Of a stretch of 64,000 nt of DNA, positions 30,004 through 43,200 are shown one piece after another (position 1 is the first letter of the stretch; every line of letters starts with the position of its first letter). The position numbers and the translations under genes were made by a program. The notes beneath the pieces are model-generated. The model was not told where the DNA came from, ran no database searches, and was given only the letters and a program-made list of their open reading frames with translations. The DNA lies in NCBI RefSeq assembly GCF_000237925.1, contig NW_017385987.1, forward strand, positions 682,001 to 746,000, given 5' to 3'. Source of the stretch: Schistosoma mansoni. Its lineage: Eukaryota; Platyhelminthes; Trematoda; Strigeidida; Schistosomatidae.

Positions 30004-33000
30004 ATTCTTTTGTTTAGTGCTGTGAAAATGACTACATCAAACCGTAAGTAATTGGAATCGGCAAACTCTCAAGGAAGACTGTTTAAATCTGATCTTGATT
30101 TTCTGATGGATTCTACGGAATGCTAAGAAACAATATCGATTGGTGTCTCCGAAATTACTTCCCTTTCGCTGCTGTTTGAAAGATGATTACGTTGTCTTCC
30201 CTTCTAAGATTAGCTTTTGCGTTCATTCTCACTCATCCTTACCCTCATCTTCGCAACTCTGACAACAGCTTGTAGATGACTGATAATTATCTTCATCCTT
30301 TCGAGTTTTAGCAAGGAAATAACAAGTCTTTACAACACAACGGGAATCACTTTCAATCTATGCTCCCACTTTATCACAGAGTTAGTGATTTGATATTTTT
30401 ATTGAAATGCTTGTCAGAAATGTTGTATGTCACATCGTCAACAGAAATAATGCATCCACATTTTATAATTTGACCATCCATTTCGACAACATCTGAACAC
30501 ATGATACGGTGATATGAATTTGTATTTAACGTTGTGGATGTATGTTCACTGTACTTGTTCTGTGTTCTTGAGAATTCATGGCCGCATATTTCAACGTTTG
30601 TCTCTGTCTCTTTATGGAGATCCCGAGATTAGTTTTGTCCTATTAGAGCTCCTTTGGATTTCTCTGTAATTTTTTCTTCTGAGTTGAAGAGCTCCTAGAA
30701 GATATAAAGAGAGTGGTTCCAAGTGATCTGAGGACACACTTGTGTGAGTGGTTACACCCCTCTCATCGTCTAATCAATTTTTCTTTACTTCTTCACTGAA
30801 ATCTAGATTCCTTAACATGAAAGGGTTTCTCATTTCAAGCCGAGTCATCATCTTACCATCATTTATCTTTTTGCATCCACCAGAATTTGTGTGGCTAGAG
30901 TGATCTGATCATCCAAGATACTTCTAGATTCTCATGGGTGATCATGGAATACTTCAAAATGTTAGGGATAAAACACCGTAAAACCATGACGAATTATTGT
31001 GGAATAAATGCAATCTGTGACAGGATAGCTATTCACTCAATCAGATACATTTAGTCTCCTTCTACACTTATCTAGTTTTGTAATCTGTTTTCGTTTAGTA
31101 AGCGGTTTGAATAATTGTTGGTTGAGGGCCTTTCATATTTTTGACAGGAGATATTACAAATTTATTTTATCTTGTCGTAGAAATGACAGAGTGTGAACTT
31201 CTTGAAATTTTCGAAGAGGATAAGCAATTGGAATTTCTGATTGTAGACTTAATTGGCATTATTTTCTTTGTTTCATTTTCCTATAAAAATCACAAAGTAA
31301 CGCCCTGAATAATTTCTCATTTTTCTTTTATCCATATCGTTTCATACAACACAATGGTTATAGGCGTGTGTGTTTCGTTGAAGTAATGTAATCACGTAGT
31401 TTTTCATAATTAGTCAAAATTAGCAACTGCATTTTGATTTGCTACTGCATGATCTCAAATTCCTAAATGGTTATCGAGTGGTATTTAATTGATATCGGTT
31501 ACGCTGTCGTTCATAATAATTAATGGGTTGAGATATGTAGTGTTGGTGTGATTTGTAGGATGAGTTGCTATCAAAACACTCAAGTCGTTGTTACATTAGT
31601 AGCTTGGGTTTTCATTATGCCTCATAACTCACTTATTTTATTTTGTTTCTAGTCAGTTAGTTGCTGTACTAATTTCGGAAATATCCTTAGGTTTAATGAG
31701 TGATTTTCGTTAACATAACTCTTCAAACTTGTTTGAATTTATTCAAACGAAGTTGACAGTTATCAGATAAAATATGCGAACAGTTTTCTAGTTTTACCCT
31801 AACTATTTATACGCTCATGGATCACTCATCAAATGACAATCTATTCAAAAACGTTTATCGCATCAATCAGTGACATTTGTCACACTTCGTTTAGTTTTTA
31901 ATTAAAAACAGAGCTACATTTATAACCTTATTTTACTCAGTTTCCTTATAGTTCTGTATGGCATATTTGTTATATAGGCATGCCTGTTTACTTAAAGTAA
32001 TGTGATCAAATTGTTTTTCATAATTAGCAATCAAATCAAAGATTCAAAGGTCACGAACAGTGTTATCGCACTTTCGGGTCGTTCATCAAACGACAATTTA
32101 TCCAAAAACTTTTATCGTAAAACGTAATGACATTTGTCAGTTATGAATGTCTAACACAGTTCGCTAATTTGATTACGGTCGTAGACAATTGACGAGAACC
32201 CACGGTACATAATAAATTTACAACAGTTCACTTCGACTTCGTTATCGCTCCATTCAAATTCAAATAACAGTTTACTTGGATCAGTGTTGTTTACACCTCG
32301 TTACTTTGCAATAGACTGATTTCAGTGATTCATATTTTGATTGTAATCACTCATTGAAAGTTCAAAAGCGTTAGAATGTCTTGATTTTTCAAAAACATCA
32401 GTCTCCAGAACTCGTAGACTTCATAATAATACTATGTACTTCTGAGACCATATCTCAATTGGATTGCTAGTTCATTCTGAATGTGAGGACAGTTATCAGA
32501 ATCGATGATAATGATATTCACCTATTGTCGGCACAAGTCGTCTGATATGAAAGTGTCTTTGATAGAATTGGTGGGATCATGGAAATCATTCATCAAATCT
32601 GTGATCAAAATTCGTCCCACTCAATCGATTACTGAATTAGTTGAATTGGAATAATTCTGTGCATAATGTATTAATTTGAACTATGATTTACTCAATTGCT
32701 TCAACTGTCTATAAAATATAAACTACTTGATCAACTTGTATGTCACTGTTAACTCGTATATGCTCAATATGTTCAGTTGCATAGTCGTTAATCAGTAGTA
32801 AATTATTCATAAGTATCTCATTCTGACAGGAAATCAGCCGTGGTGGGAATATTTCATTAAAGACATCTCAAATTGTGAAGCTAGGTGACACGATTCCAAT
32901 CCACCAGTTAGCCATAGTTCTGTCAGGATTACAGATAAAATGTGACAAACTGTACAAAAGTTAGGTTTAAGGTATCCTATCGACCACTTTCAACCACTAA

Positions 33001-33369
33001 ATAAAACTGTTGAATATTTTTTTGGAAAAGTACAGGTTCGGTAATTTTGATGGAGTCCCAATGTATTAATTAAAATGAATTTAGCCCGTAACATCTGAGA
33101 AAAGTACTTTACTCATGTTGAATTCTAAGTCTAATTATTATTCAATCTTCAATCATTCAAGTGAGTGTTTCATTTTGAAATTAGACCCTAATTAACAAGT
33201 ATAATAAGGCAAAATATGTTGGAGCATAATGGAGAACAATTAACAATTTTAATTGTGATAATGACTTTAAATTTTTTTGTTTGAGTAAACAAAATCTGTT
33301 TTCAAAATTCTCTATTCATTCGGATTGGTTTTAAGGTCACTATTCGTATATCGAAGAGTATTTAAATGG
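30004..33369. other. Upstream region of gene B, no gene recognised
   Basis: No convincing ORF. It holds a diverged direct repeat: 31345-31430 with 31960-32035 (GTTATA-x-GGC, AGTAATGT, TTTTTCATAATTAG), and 31815-31890 with 32070-32150 (CTATTCAAAAACGTTTATCG, GACATTTGTCA). It may contain 5' regulatory DNA of gene B, but I can point only to the TATA-like site at its end. Confidence 0.4.
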
Positions 33370-33377
33370 TATATATA
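33370..33377 (+). promoter_or_regulatory. Candidate TATA box for gene B
   Basis: TATATATA lies 52-59 nt before the ATG at 33429, in a spacing that would give a 5' UTR of about 25-30 nt. AT-rich sequence makes chance matches common, so this is only suggestive. Confidence 0.35.
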
Positions 33378-33428
33378 CAAATGGAAGGATAAATCTCTCC
33401 TAACTCACTCATTAAGATAGAGAAGTAA

Positions 33429-34229
33429 ATGTATGGTTTATTATTTGAAATTCTACGGAATTATGTTGATATGACATTCGGTCCATCAACATGGGAGGCT
33501 GCTGTACAAATAGTCAACGGACAACAACTTGAAATACAAACTAATAAGAACTATTCTACACGATTACTTACACGAATAATTAGTACATTATGTGAGTTTA
33601 TTGGTCTACCTGAAGAAGATATTTATTATGAATTCGGTATCAAATCTGTCGATTATCTGAGTGATAACGGTTTCCAGAGTTCATTACAAGTATTAGGTAA
33701 AAATTACATCGATTTCTTACATAATATTAATGAACTGCACGAGTATTTACATTATTCTTATCCAAAAATTAAGGCACCTAATATACAAGTCACTTCAATC
33801 AATCACAATGTCATCACTTTGATCTATTCTTCCATACGTGAAGAATTTGCACATTATTTGAGAAGTCAACTAATATATATTGCAAAATTGTATTTTCAGT
33901 TGGATGTTAGTGCAAAGTTAGTTGATAAAAAGAAGCAAGCAGCTACATACATATACACATTTAAGTTATACAATAAAGGTTTATCATGGATTGAATTATT
34001 AGACAAAGATAATCAACTCAATAAGAATATATCTCTATTGGATTTAACGATCACTTTACCAGAGAAGGAATTTTTAGGCATGCTACCTTTTCATTTGTTA
34101 CTAACCAAGGATATGATACTCAAACGTGTAGGTACGGGATTTTTATGTTTAAGAAACGATATATTGGGAAAGGAATTTGTAACATGTTTTTTAATTTCAA
34201 AGCCGAAAACAAACCCAACTTTCGATGAG
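33429..34229 (+). CDS. Gene B exon 1: H-NOX domain and start of HNOBA
   Basis: Residues 1-267, [15 protein letters not shown]. The heme His is in [17 protein letters not shown] (H104). The clamp is YSSIR (133-137) and the distal-pocket Tyr is Y143. The HNOBA signature [14 protein letters not shown] is near the end. The donor GTAAGT at 34230 is in phase 0 after ...TFDE. Confidence 0.96.
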
Positions 34230-37200
34230 GTAAGTAATGTGACATAATCTATTGTGTAGATTTCTATAATAATTTGTACTATGATAACCAGAGATGGATA
34301 GTGGCTAGCAGTGGAATCCAGGACGCGCGTTTCGTCCTATTTGGGACTCGTCAGCTGGATGTACCTGCATCTCAGAGTTGATGTTCACTCTGGGACTCGA
34401 ACCCAGTACCCTCGCTTCAAACGCCATCGCGTTATCCACTCGGCCACTGAGTCCTGATAGCCACTTGCTTGTGCAATGGGGTGAAGNNNNNNNNNNNNNN
34501 NNNNNNNNNNNNNNNNNNNNNNNNNNNNNNNNNNNNNNNNNNNNNNNNNNNNNNNNNNNNNNNNNNNNNNNNNNNNNNNNNNNNNNNNNNNNNNNNNNNN
34601 NNNNNNNNNNNNNNNNNNNNNNNNNNNNNNNNNNNNNNNNNNNNNNNNNNNNNNNNNNNNNNNNNNNNNNNNNNNNNNNNNNNNNNGGACTTCTCTTTGG
34701 ATAACGCGATGGCGTTTGAAGCGAGGGTACTGGGTTCGAGTCCCAGAGTGAACATCAACTCTGAGATGCAGGTACATCCAGCTGACGAGTCCCAAATAGG
34801 ACGAAACGCGCGTCCTGGATTCCACTGCTAGCCACTATCCATCTCTGCTTACAATGCTTGTGAATTAAGGCTATATTGAGGCAATACGCACAGTATGCAC
34901 ATATGCCAATTAGAGACTGACCAGTTGCAGTCCTAACAAATCGATGGGAAGATTCAAACAAACAATACTGAATGAATTTGTACTATGTTTGTTTGCATAT
35001 ATTTACTTGTCAAAGTAATCTAACGGTGCGTAAAAAATGTTTTCTCCATTCAAAGGAAGTCCGTAATGTCACCGTGCACAAATAGCAACAAACATTAATT
35101 GCATACATATGGTTCCTGTCATAATCTCGAAGAGCTCGTGAACAAAGATTTAAGCAGAAGAACATGAATTTATTTAAATTCAGTTTATAATGATTCTCTG
35201 ATTATCCCGTTGTTGATCATTTTGACTGAACTTTGATCTGTCTTGATAGACATTCGTGCATCCTGTATGCATTGCTTAGGTAATTGAGTATCTGTACTCA
35301 GTAACTAGGTGGATAATACGCAGATCAATCGAAATGAAGTGTACTGGGTTCGAGTTTCGCAGTAAATACTAACACTTGGTTGAAGGTATTTCCACACAAC
35401 GAGTCCCAGATATTATAAAACATGTATTCTCGATTTCACCGCTAGGTACATTTCATCTGTTCTACGGATTCACTTTATTCTTATGGGTTCTCGTCAACTG
35501 TTCACTACCCGTAATATTTAGAAATCATAATTACAAAATTGGTGGAAATCACTGTCATAAATTAGTTTAGTTGGAAGGTGTTTTGACAACATATCACCAC
35601 AGTATTAGAACAATGTAGAAGATAAATTTTAGAGACTGAGTAAAATATTGTGAATGAATATCTTATATGGATGAACATTTTACAACATTGATGCTGGATG
35701 ATGATTGTCCTTGCACCGTCATTACTTTCGGAGTTGAGATAAATAAATGTTGGTTACTTGTTGATTGTAGCCATATCCTTCTTGTTATCTTCAGTTTTTG
35801 TATAACTCTCAATAAATTTCTGTGGATAGTAGTTTTCTCTTGGACATTTTTCCACGTTAGCTAACTCATCATACAGCTTGTCAATGGTACATGCTTTCTT
35901 GTAATCGACTGAAACATATTAAAATTCTAGTGTAAACCATTTCTAGAACTTGTTCTATTAACTGAATGTTGAACTGTACCATCTACTCTCCGTTGTATAA
36001 CATTGTCAAGAAGGTGAAACATGTCGTTCTTTTCATTCCCTGTAATAAATTGTGCATTATGATGAGCCTTGATGGAGAATTTTAACATTGCATGTTGATT
36101 AATGTTGAAGACAATAAAGTGTTATCAACATACCTGGAGCATTCCATCAGTTCGTTAATTCCTTGTTGAAGCCTCGTGTTTTCAATATCACTCATAAAAA
36201 ATATTCGTTGTAATTGAATTTAACGTGCTTTATTACCGACTTGATAGTTTACAGTATTTTAGAATTCAAACTAAACGATTTTTTTATAGATATGAGTACC
36301 AGTACCTACTAAATGAGTTCATAATATATAAAGAAGCAAACGTAAGATTTCTAAAAGTTATATACCAGTATTTACCTGCATACTTTCACAACTACTTAAG
36401 ATGGTCTTTTTCACTCCTTTATTAACATATCTTCATATATCTTCATATCTTCGTATCATTTATAAGATTTGGATTATAACCGTGTTCACAACAAATTTTA
36501 TGGTTTATGTCTATTGATTTGTATTCAATGCATACGGTCAAATAATCGTCTCAGTTACTAAGATTTCGGTTGTTTCATAAGATATTGGTAGTTCTAGCTA
36601 GTCATTCCTTCAAACAGAAGAAATAATTTCCGAAAGTTCCTGCTCAAAAATAACACATTCTGTTAGTTGAAAACTCATTATTGACCTTAAGAGTGGGATA
36701 ACTGAAGAGCACTCAACATCCCTAAAGTAATTTGAAAACATTTCTCACAATTACAATCGTTCAATTTTTGTAGGTAATGTGATGGATTATTTCATGTAAA
36801 ACTTCTTATTACCATAAAAATTAAGTTTAAAATCTGATAGATAAACAATCACGTAACATTCGTGTGTCCATGATCTATCACCAAAATGGAAACCAGTAGG
36901 AATTTGACGATGTATTGATTTGTTATTGAAGTTCCCATGGCCAATTGAACCTCTATTATTTTCTAATTTATTTTAGATACATTTAAACAGGTTCACCACT
37001 TTTGAAATTATCCTCTTAAACAAGGTTTCGTCAAAAAGTGAGTTACAATTTTCAATTAATCTTCTGTCAACTTAAAGATATATTGATAACGTATCCAACA
37101 AATACCAATGAACAATCAATAGATATTCTTCCATAAGAGTTTCATTTATTGAAAGCTCTTGTAAATTATAAAATACAAGATCAAGAATTTACACTCTCAC

Positions 37201-40200
37201 ACTGCATTCAAACAGTTCAATACAAAACACATTCAAGTATGACGTTTCATTTGCATATTAGGTAAAACAAGTGATATTCTGTTTTATATTGTTTTCCTCG
37301 ACTTAACTCGATGTACCCGATGTAAAGTTGGTTGGTTTTAGTCACATTTATGGGATAAACGTTGCTCATATATCAAGAAAATAAATGTATGTTATTACAA
37401 GTGAAGTTTTGCTTTATGAATATCAGAAATGAATTGGGAAAAAATCTACGAAGTGGACAGGGAATTTTCTCATGGTGTTGATGGAAACGTTTACCGTAGG
37501 ATCTTGAAAGGACAACAGTGGTAGAGCTTCAATGGCTTAGAAACTAATATTTCTTTCTTACCTTACTGAATGAAATCGTTCACGTGTTAGTTAATTTTTT
37601 TTTGATAAATTAAAGGATCTGACATAGTGTAAGTAGTGTAATTGAATGTTACGTAGCATTTTATCTACCCTAACTTTGTACCAGACATGCTGATTGCGAA
37701 AAATTAACTATTTCTTTCTGTTTATTATTTCTATTAAAACTAACAATCAAACAATGGATAATTCATTTATCCATTGACTAAAATTATTCAATCACTTTCA
37801 TTTCGTATATTTCAGGTAGATCTAAAAATTCTTCGAGGGTTGATGAGAATTGCCGCTTCAAAGGAGAAATGATCTATGTTGAAGAATGGTTAATGCTGTT
37901 GTTCATAGGCACACCTGTGTAAATAATAACAGATAAACTACATTGTTTATTTGCTTCACTTTTATGATGATTATCTTATATTTCAAGATGAGATGAAATC
38001 AATTTTTCAATTCCTTGACTAGAGTAACGACAATTTGATATCTCCAACTGCCCACCATATTATTTTGAATTTTTTCAAACCAACCTCACTATTTTTTTGT
38101 ATCATGGCCTTTTCAGTCACTGTTCGCTTCCATTAAAGTAGTCTTTTCTCCATGCATGACATTGAGTGATTTGTTTTAAAGCGTTGCGAGATCTCTGCAG
38201 ATGAGTTCGTGGTTACGAGACTAAGTAATTTGAACGAGTTGGTGAATATTGTTTTTCATATTTAAGTAACATCAGTGTAACAGTCCATGAAATAAAATTA
38301 AACATAGTTTGTATTGTTGATAATCAATAACTGGAGGACTATAGAAGACCTGACGATAATTGACAATTGTTCTGTCCTCTGTCTAGACTACTTATGTGTG
38401 TTCATCGTCAACACAGAGTGTGTTGAAATCCAGCAAATCTGAACCACAAAACGAAACTGCACCATTCACTTTTTGAGTTAGATTTTTACTGCTGATTGCT
38501 TTCAACTTAGTCGATTAGCAAAATAACACAATTATGATCTAAAGTCATGAGTGGGTATGCATATTTCTAACTTGTAAACTCTACAGGCTTCAGCTTGTCA
38601 CTAGAAATGTGGAAACTCATTTCAACATAAAACCCGAAACCTTTCTGTTCGACTTATTATGGACTTGTAAGTGTACCCAAACCTCGATCTCGAACGAAGA
38701 AATATTGATTGTCTAGAACTGTTGAGTTTCCAATGGTTCTCAGGGTAATCTCCATTTGCGGCGAAATCAGTTCCAAACTGTAAAGGTTTAAGCAACACAA
38801 TTAGTTGAGAAATGGAAACCCATATCTTTTACTCAAATCAGGCGTAATAAACAACTACCTAATATGGAACTTCACCAATACAACAAAAATTAATTCAGTA
38901 GAGTTCTCATGAATTCAAAAAGTGAAGCGTGTTATCCATAGACGAATTGTTCGAATCTGGGTTAATAATAACACACTCTATATCACTGAATTCAATCATC
39001 CATCGCCATTTGGGGAACCACAAGTTAGTAATCATTTGATGATTATATTTTGAGACAAAACTGTATTTTAATTCCTTTCTAGATAGTAATGGTTCTAAAG
39101 ACAATGTGAGTACACAATCTAAATAAACTATATTTACAGTCAACCAGAAATATTTCATCGATTATTCACACTTGCTCTCAACATTGAAGTCGACTTCAAA
39201 GATACTATTAAATGGTGTGTGTTATTTCAACTGAATCCATATGAAGCAAAATTTGCAATATGTAAGAATTTTCATTAAGACTTATTGGTTCCTTCCTATA
39301 CAAGCGAAGTCAATCACTGTTTATTTCTGTTACTACCATTTCTGCACACAAACCCCTAATTCGTCAGTATTACAAAATTCTTGATTTCCCTTACAAGTTC
39401 CAAACCAATTTGAATGCTGAAATATCTCGATTTCGATCCCTAAAATATTCACTGCTTCATCATTATAACTGATACTGTTGCTACTAATATTTGTTGCTTA
39501 AACTACACTTTTGTTGTCATTGTCAAACAAACCATTGTAATCAAGTTAGTGTTTTATATGATCATGTTTAAGTAGAATGAACCCTGAAGCGAAGGCGTAT
39601 TTGTTTCCGATCTCTGGGCTTCTAACTCGAATTTCCTGTACCATCATTATTTTCTCTGTACAAACAATTGGATTCCAGGTGGTATCCAACATGAAGTTGT
39701 CCAATAATTCTTCACTTTGGTCTATAATATAAAGAGACCTCAAACTGTCAATACCATGTCTGTTATTCAGTTTCAAAACTTAAAAATATCACAGTGTTGT
39801 CATAATTTGTAGTGTTTTATTTAATTTGATTTTATATCTGAAGGTTCGAGAAACATTTGAACACGAAATTTTGGAGTCTACTCAACCTATTTGTGTTTAT
39901 CTTAATTTGAAGGCTCCTCAATACACTTAATTCTATTTCCATATTATTTATTTCTGACTCCAGAATTAGAGATACGAAACAGTTATACGAGAAGAAACTA
40001 CGGATTTCTGATTTGAATACATTCGACGGTAGTCGTGATGTAATAATTCAAGGAAATCAACAGTCTGACGAAGTTATGAAACTTTACGAAAAAGTGAGTA
40101 ACGCATTATATCAACAAATAGTGGAATGTAGATTTCTATCGGAATAATTGACTATTTTGTTGATAAACATATATTAACTAATCCATTAAACTGTAAAACG

Positions 40201-43200
40201 ATATTACTTGAAAGCTAATAAATGTATTAGAGCAATAATATGACTTAAATGAATGTGAAAAAGATAATGCAGTAATAAACATATGACAGATACATAAATA
40301 TTTTATGGTTATATCTGAAAGTAACTCCACCTAGAGCCCTCCTTGTGCTGCTGACGGTTCAAAGCTCAGATAATGGGGTAGGGTTAGGTGTGGGGTTAGT
40401 AACAACATTCAATAATATATAATCTTTCTAAAAAAAACACTAGTCAGAAGAAATAATTTTGATCGTTCAAACTCTTCCTCTAAAACAAAGAAGGAGAGGA
40501 TTGCATTCAATTTCATCCAGTGCTATGCTCCCACAAATGATGGCGGTGTCTTCGATACAGATCAGTCTTATGAGAGGCTGCAGTTCATTGTAGAGACCTG
40601 TTCACGGTAAAACTTGACCATCGTGATGAGAGATCTGAATATCAAGGCCAATATGCAAATAGCGGGTATGAAGATATCATGAGACGATATGGACTTGAAG
40701 AAAGGAACGAGAGTGGTGAAAGACTGGCAAATCTAAGTACTTTCAACAACAGGGTCATATATAGCACCATTTCTCACCACCAACACATGCACAAAGCTAC
40801 GTAAGTTCTACCGATTCACATTACAGAAAACCAGATCTTTGACACTTCATCAATAAAAACTTCAAAGGATCTGTGAGAAAGTACAAATAGAAGAGCTGAT
40901 TTAGCCTCAGATCACCACTTGAGGGTTGCTAGGGTGAAACCACAGCTAAAGAAGCACTGGACAACTGGAGAAACAGCGTTACAAAGTCTAATACAATCTT
41001 CCTTTGAGATGCTAAGGAGTTCGGCAAATTCAAGTTAGCTCTCAACAACAGGTTTCAAGCCATACAAGATCTAATCAAAGGTGTGGGTACGACTATTGAG
41101 AAGAACTGGAAAGTGATTAAAGAAGCTATAACTTCAACATCCAAGGAGATGCCGAATTACAAGAAGCACCAGAAAAAACAGTTGATCTCTGTTGATATGC
41201 TGGACAAGATCCAGGAAAGAAAAGACAAGAGATAGCAGCGGAGAAAACAAAAAAGTAGAGGCCGAATATACAAAGCAAACCGATGATTGAAATAGAGAAA
41301 GCTGCAAGAGAAGGAAATATGAGACAACTATATGATACAAAGAAGAACCTTCCAGGCATTTGTTTCAGACTGAAGCTACCAGTCAAAAACAACTAATGCA
41401 AATCAATAACTGGGATTCAAGAGTGGAGGAACGGGTGGATAGAACACTTTGAAAAGCTCCCAAATAGGCGAACTCCATTGAATCCCCCATATATCGAACC
41501 AGCACACACAGACCTTCCTATAAATGTTACCTCACCAACAATAGATGAAATCAACATAGCCATCAGATAAAACAAGGGTGACAAAACATCAGAATTAGAA
41601 AGCATAACCATTGAAACACTGGAATTCAACATAGAGGTAACTGCAAAGATGATTCACGTTTTCTTCACAAACACATGATGGGAAGAACACGTGCTAACAG
41701 GCTGAAGTAAGAGATACCTCATCAAGATACTGAAGAAAGGAGATCATAGTGAGAAACCTGAAGGGAAAACACATTACTGTCATGTTAGGGAAAGTTTTCA
41801 ACACAGTGTTGTCGAATCGTATAAAACACTCAGTGGGCAGGCAACTTCGAGATCAGCAAGCTGGATTTCGTAATGATAGATCATGTGCCGACCGAATCTC
41901 GACACTATGGATAGCTTTTGAACAATCATTTGAGTGGAACTCTTTACTGCAGATCCACTTTCCACTTTCGGCAATATGGAATACGTGAGAAGATCATCAC
42001 CACCATATATATGAACGGTAGTTGATAGATGAATTCCAAGTGAAGACTAGTGTCAGACAAGGCTTCATAGTTTGACGTTTTCTTTTTCCAACGGTTGCTG
42101 CCTGGATCCAGCTAGACGACTTGGACATCATAGATGACCCAGTCTTGATTCTCGTATACACAACAACAAACACAGGAGAATGCAGCCATTGTAACAGAAG
42201 CCTCTGGAGAAGTACGTCTCAGCGTCCAAAAAGGAAGAACCAAGATCCCGAAGTACAACAATGAGAACACCAATCAAACCCAACTTGATTGAGAATCTCC
42301 GGAAGAAGTGGAAGCTTTTATGTACTTGAGCAACATCAGTGATAAGCAAATGGGATCTGATGCTGATATGACGTTATGGATTGTCAAGTAAGGAGAGTAT
42401 TCTCACAACTGAAGCATATCTAGAAATTAAAACAACTGTCAGCCATAAACAAAGTCAGATCTTTCAATACTGACGTCAAAAAAATCGTAGCACAGTACTA
42501 AAACTTGGAATAACGCAAATAAATATATAAAATATTTCGTAATAACAGACATATAACTGATATACGAATATTTTATGGTTATACTTGAAAGTAATCAAAT
42601 TATACTCATCATTGTTTAAAATAGAAATATTTACCGGCATTATTCAGAAAAGATTTATATTGTAACTGTTATTTCATTTCGAGACAAGCAAAATTCTGTG
42701 ATCACGGAAAAAAGCTTTCTGAGAACATTGGAATCTTTGTATTCTCCTGAACACATGATAGATTTGTTCAACAAGCAAGGTTGACGTAAGCCGTTGTTAA
42801 CCAGGTCATCTCGACCACAAATTGTTTTTATGTACCTTTCAAATATTTCGTTCTGAAGAAAATATACAGCTAATCCCATTTGATTTGAAATTTAAATATG
42901 TAGTACATTTAGTTAAAAATGTATAGTTGTAATTAAAGAAAACTGTCCATACATTTCAGTTTCATGTGTTAGATTTATTTTCCACCTGACAGATTCTATT
43001 CTTACCTTTCCTACTTCACTTTACTACTTGATATTTATCAGTAGTTTGATTAATGTTCAAACATTTTAAAGTTGCGAGGTATGATTCTGTGTCAATGAAA
43101 CACGTATCCTATACGTATGTATTTCTAATTTACTGTTTTATTTCATTTCCTTGGTACACATTATATTGAACATTTAGTATGAAGATTCAAATATTCATTT

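Larger units (their letters stand above)
34290..34968. repeat. Hammerhead SINE palindromic pair interrupted by the N gap, copy 3
   Basis: Minus arm 34290-34486, 200 N, then plus arm 34687-34968. The arms are nearly identical inverted copies from the tRNA-like head through the hammerhead. A box TGGCCGAGTGGA (minus strand, 34435-34446) and B box GGTTCGAGTCC (plus, 34733-34743) are canonical Pol III elements. The 3' end is GAAGATTCAAACAAACAAT. Best-preserved copy in the window; gene B intron 1. Confidence 0.85.

Noticed and set aside
33369-33428. Spliced-leader acceptor before gene B ATG (CTCATTAAG)
   Set aside because: The pyrimidine tract is weak and a TATA-like site at normal spacing gives a simpler explanation.
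34733-34743. A genuine tRNA gene suggested by canonical A and B boxes
   Set aside because: The boxes belong to the tRNA-derived head of the hammerhead SINE; I could not fold a full cloverleaf, and the same head occurs in every copy.
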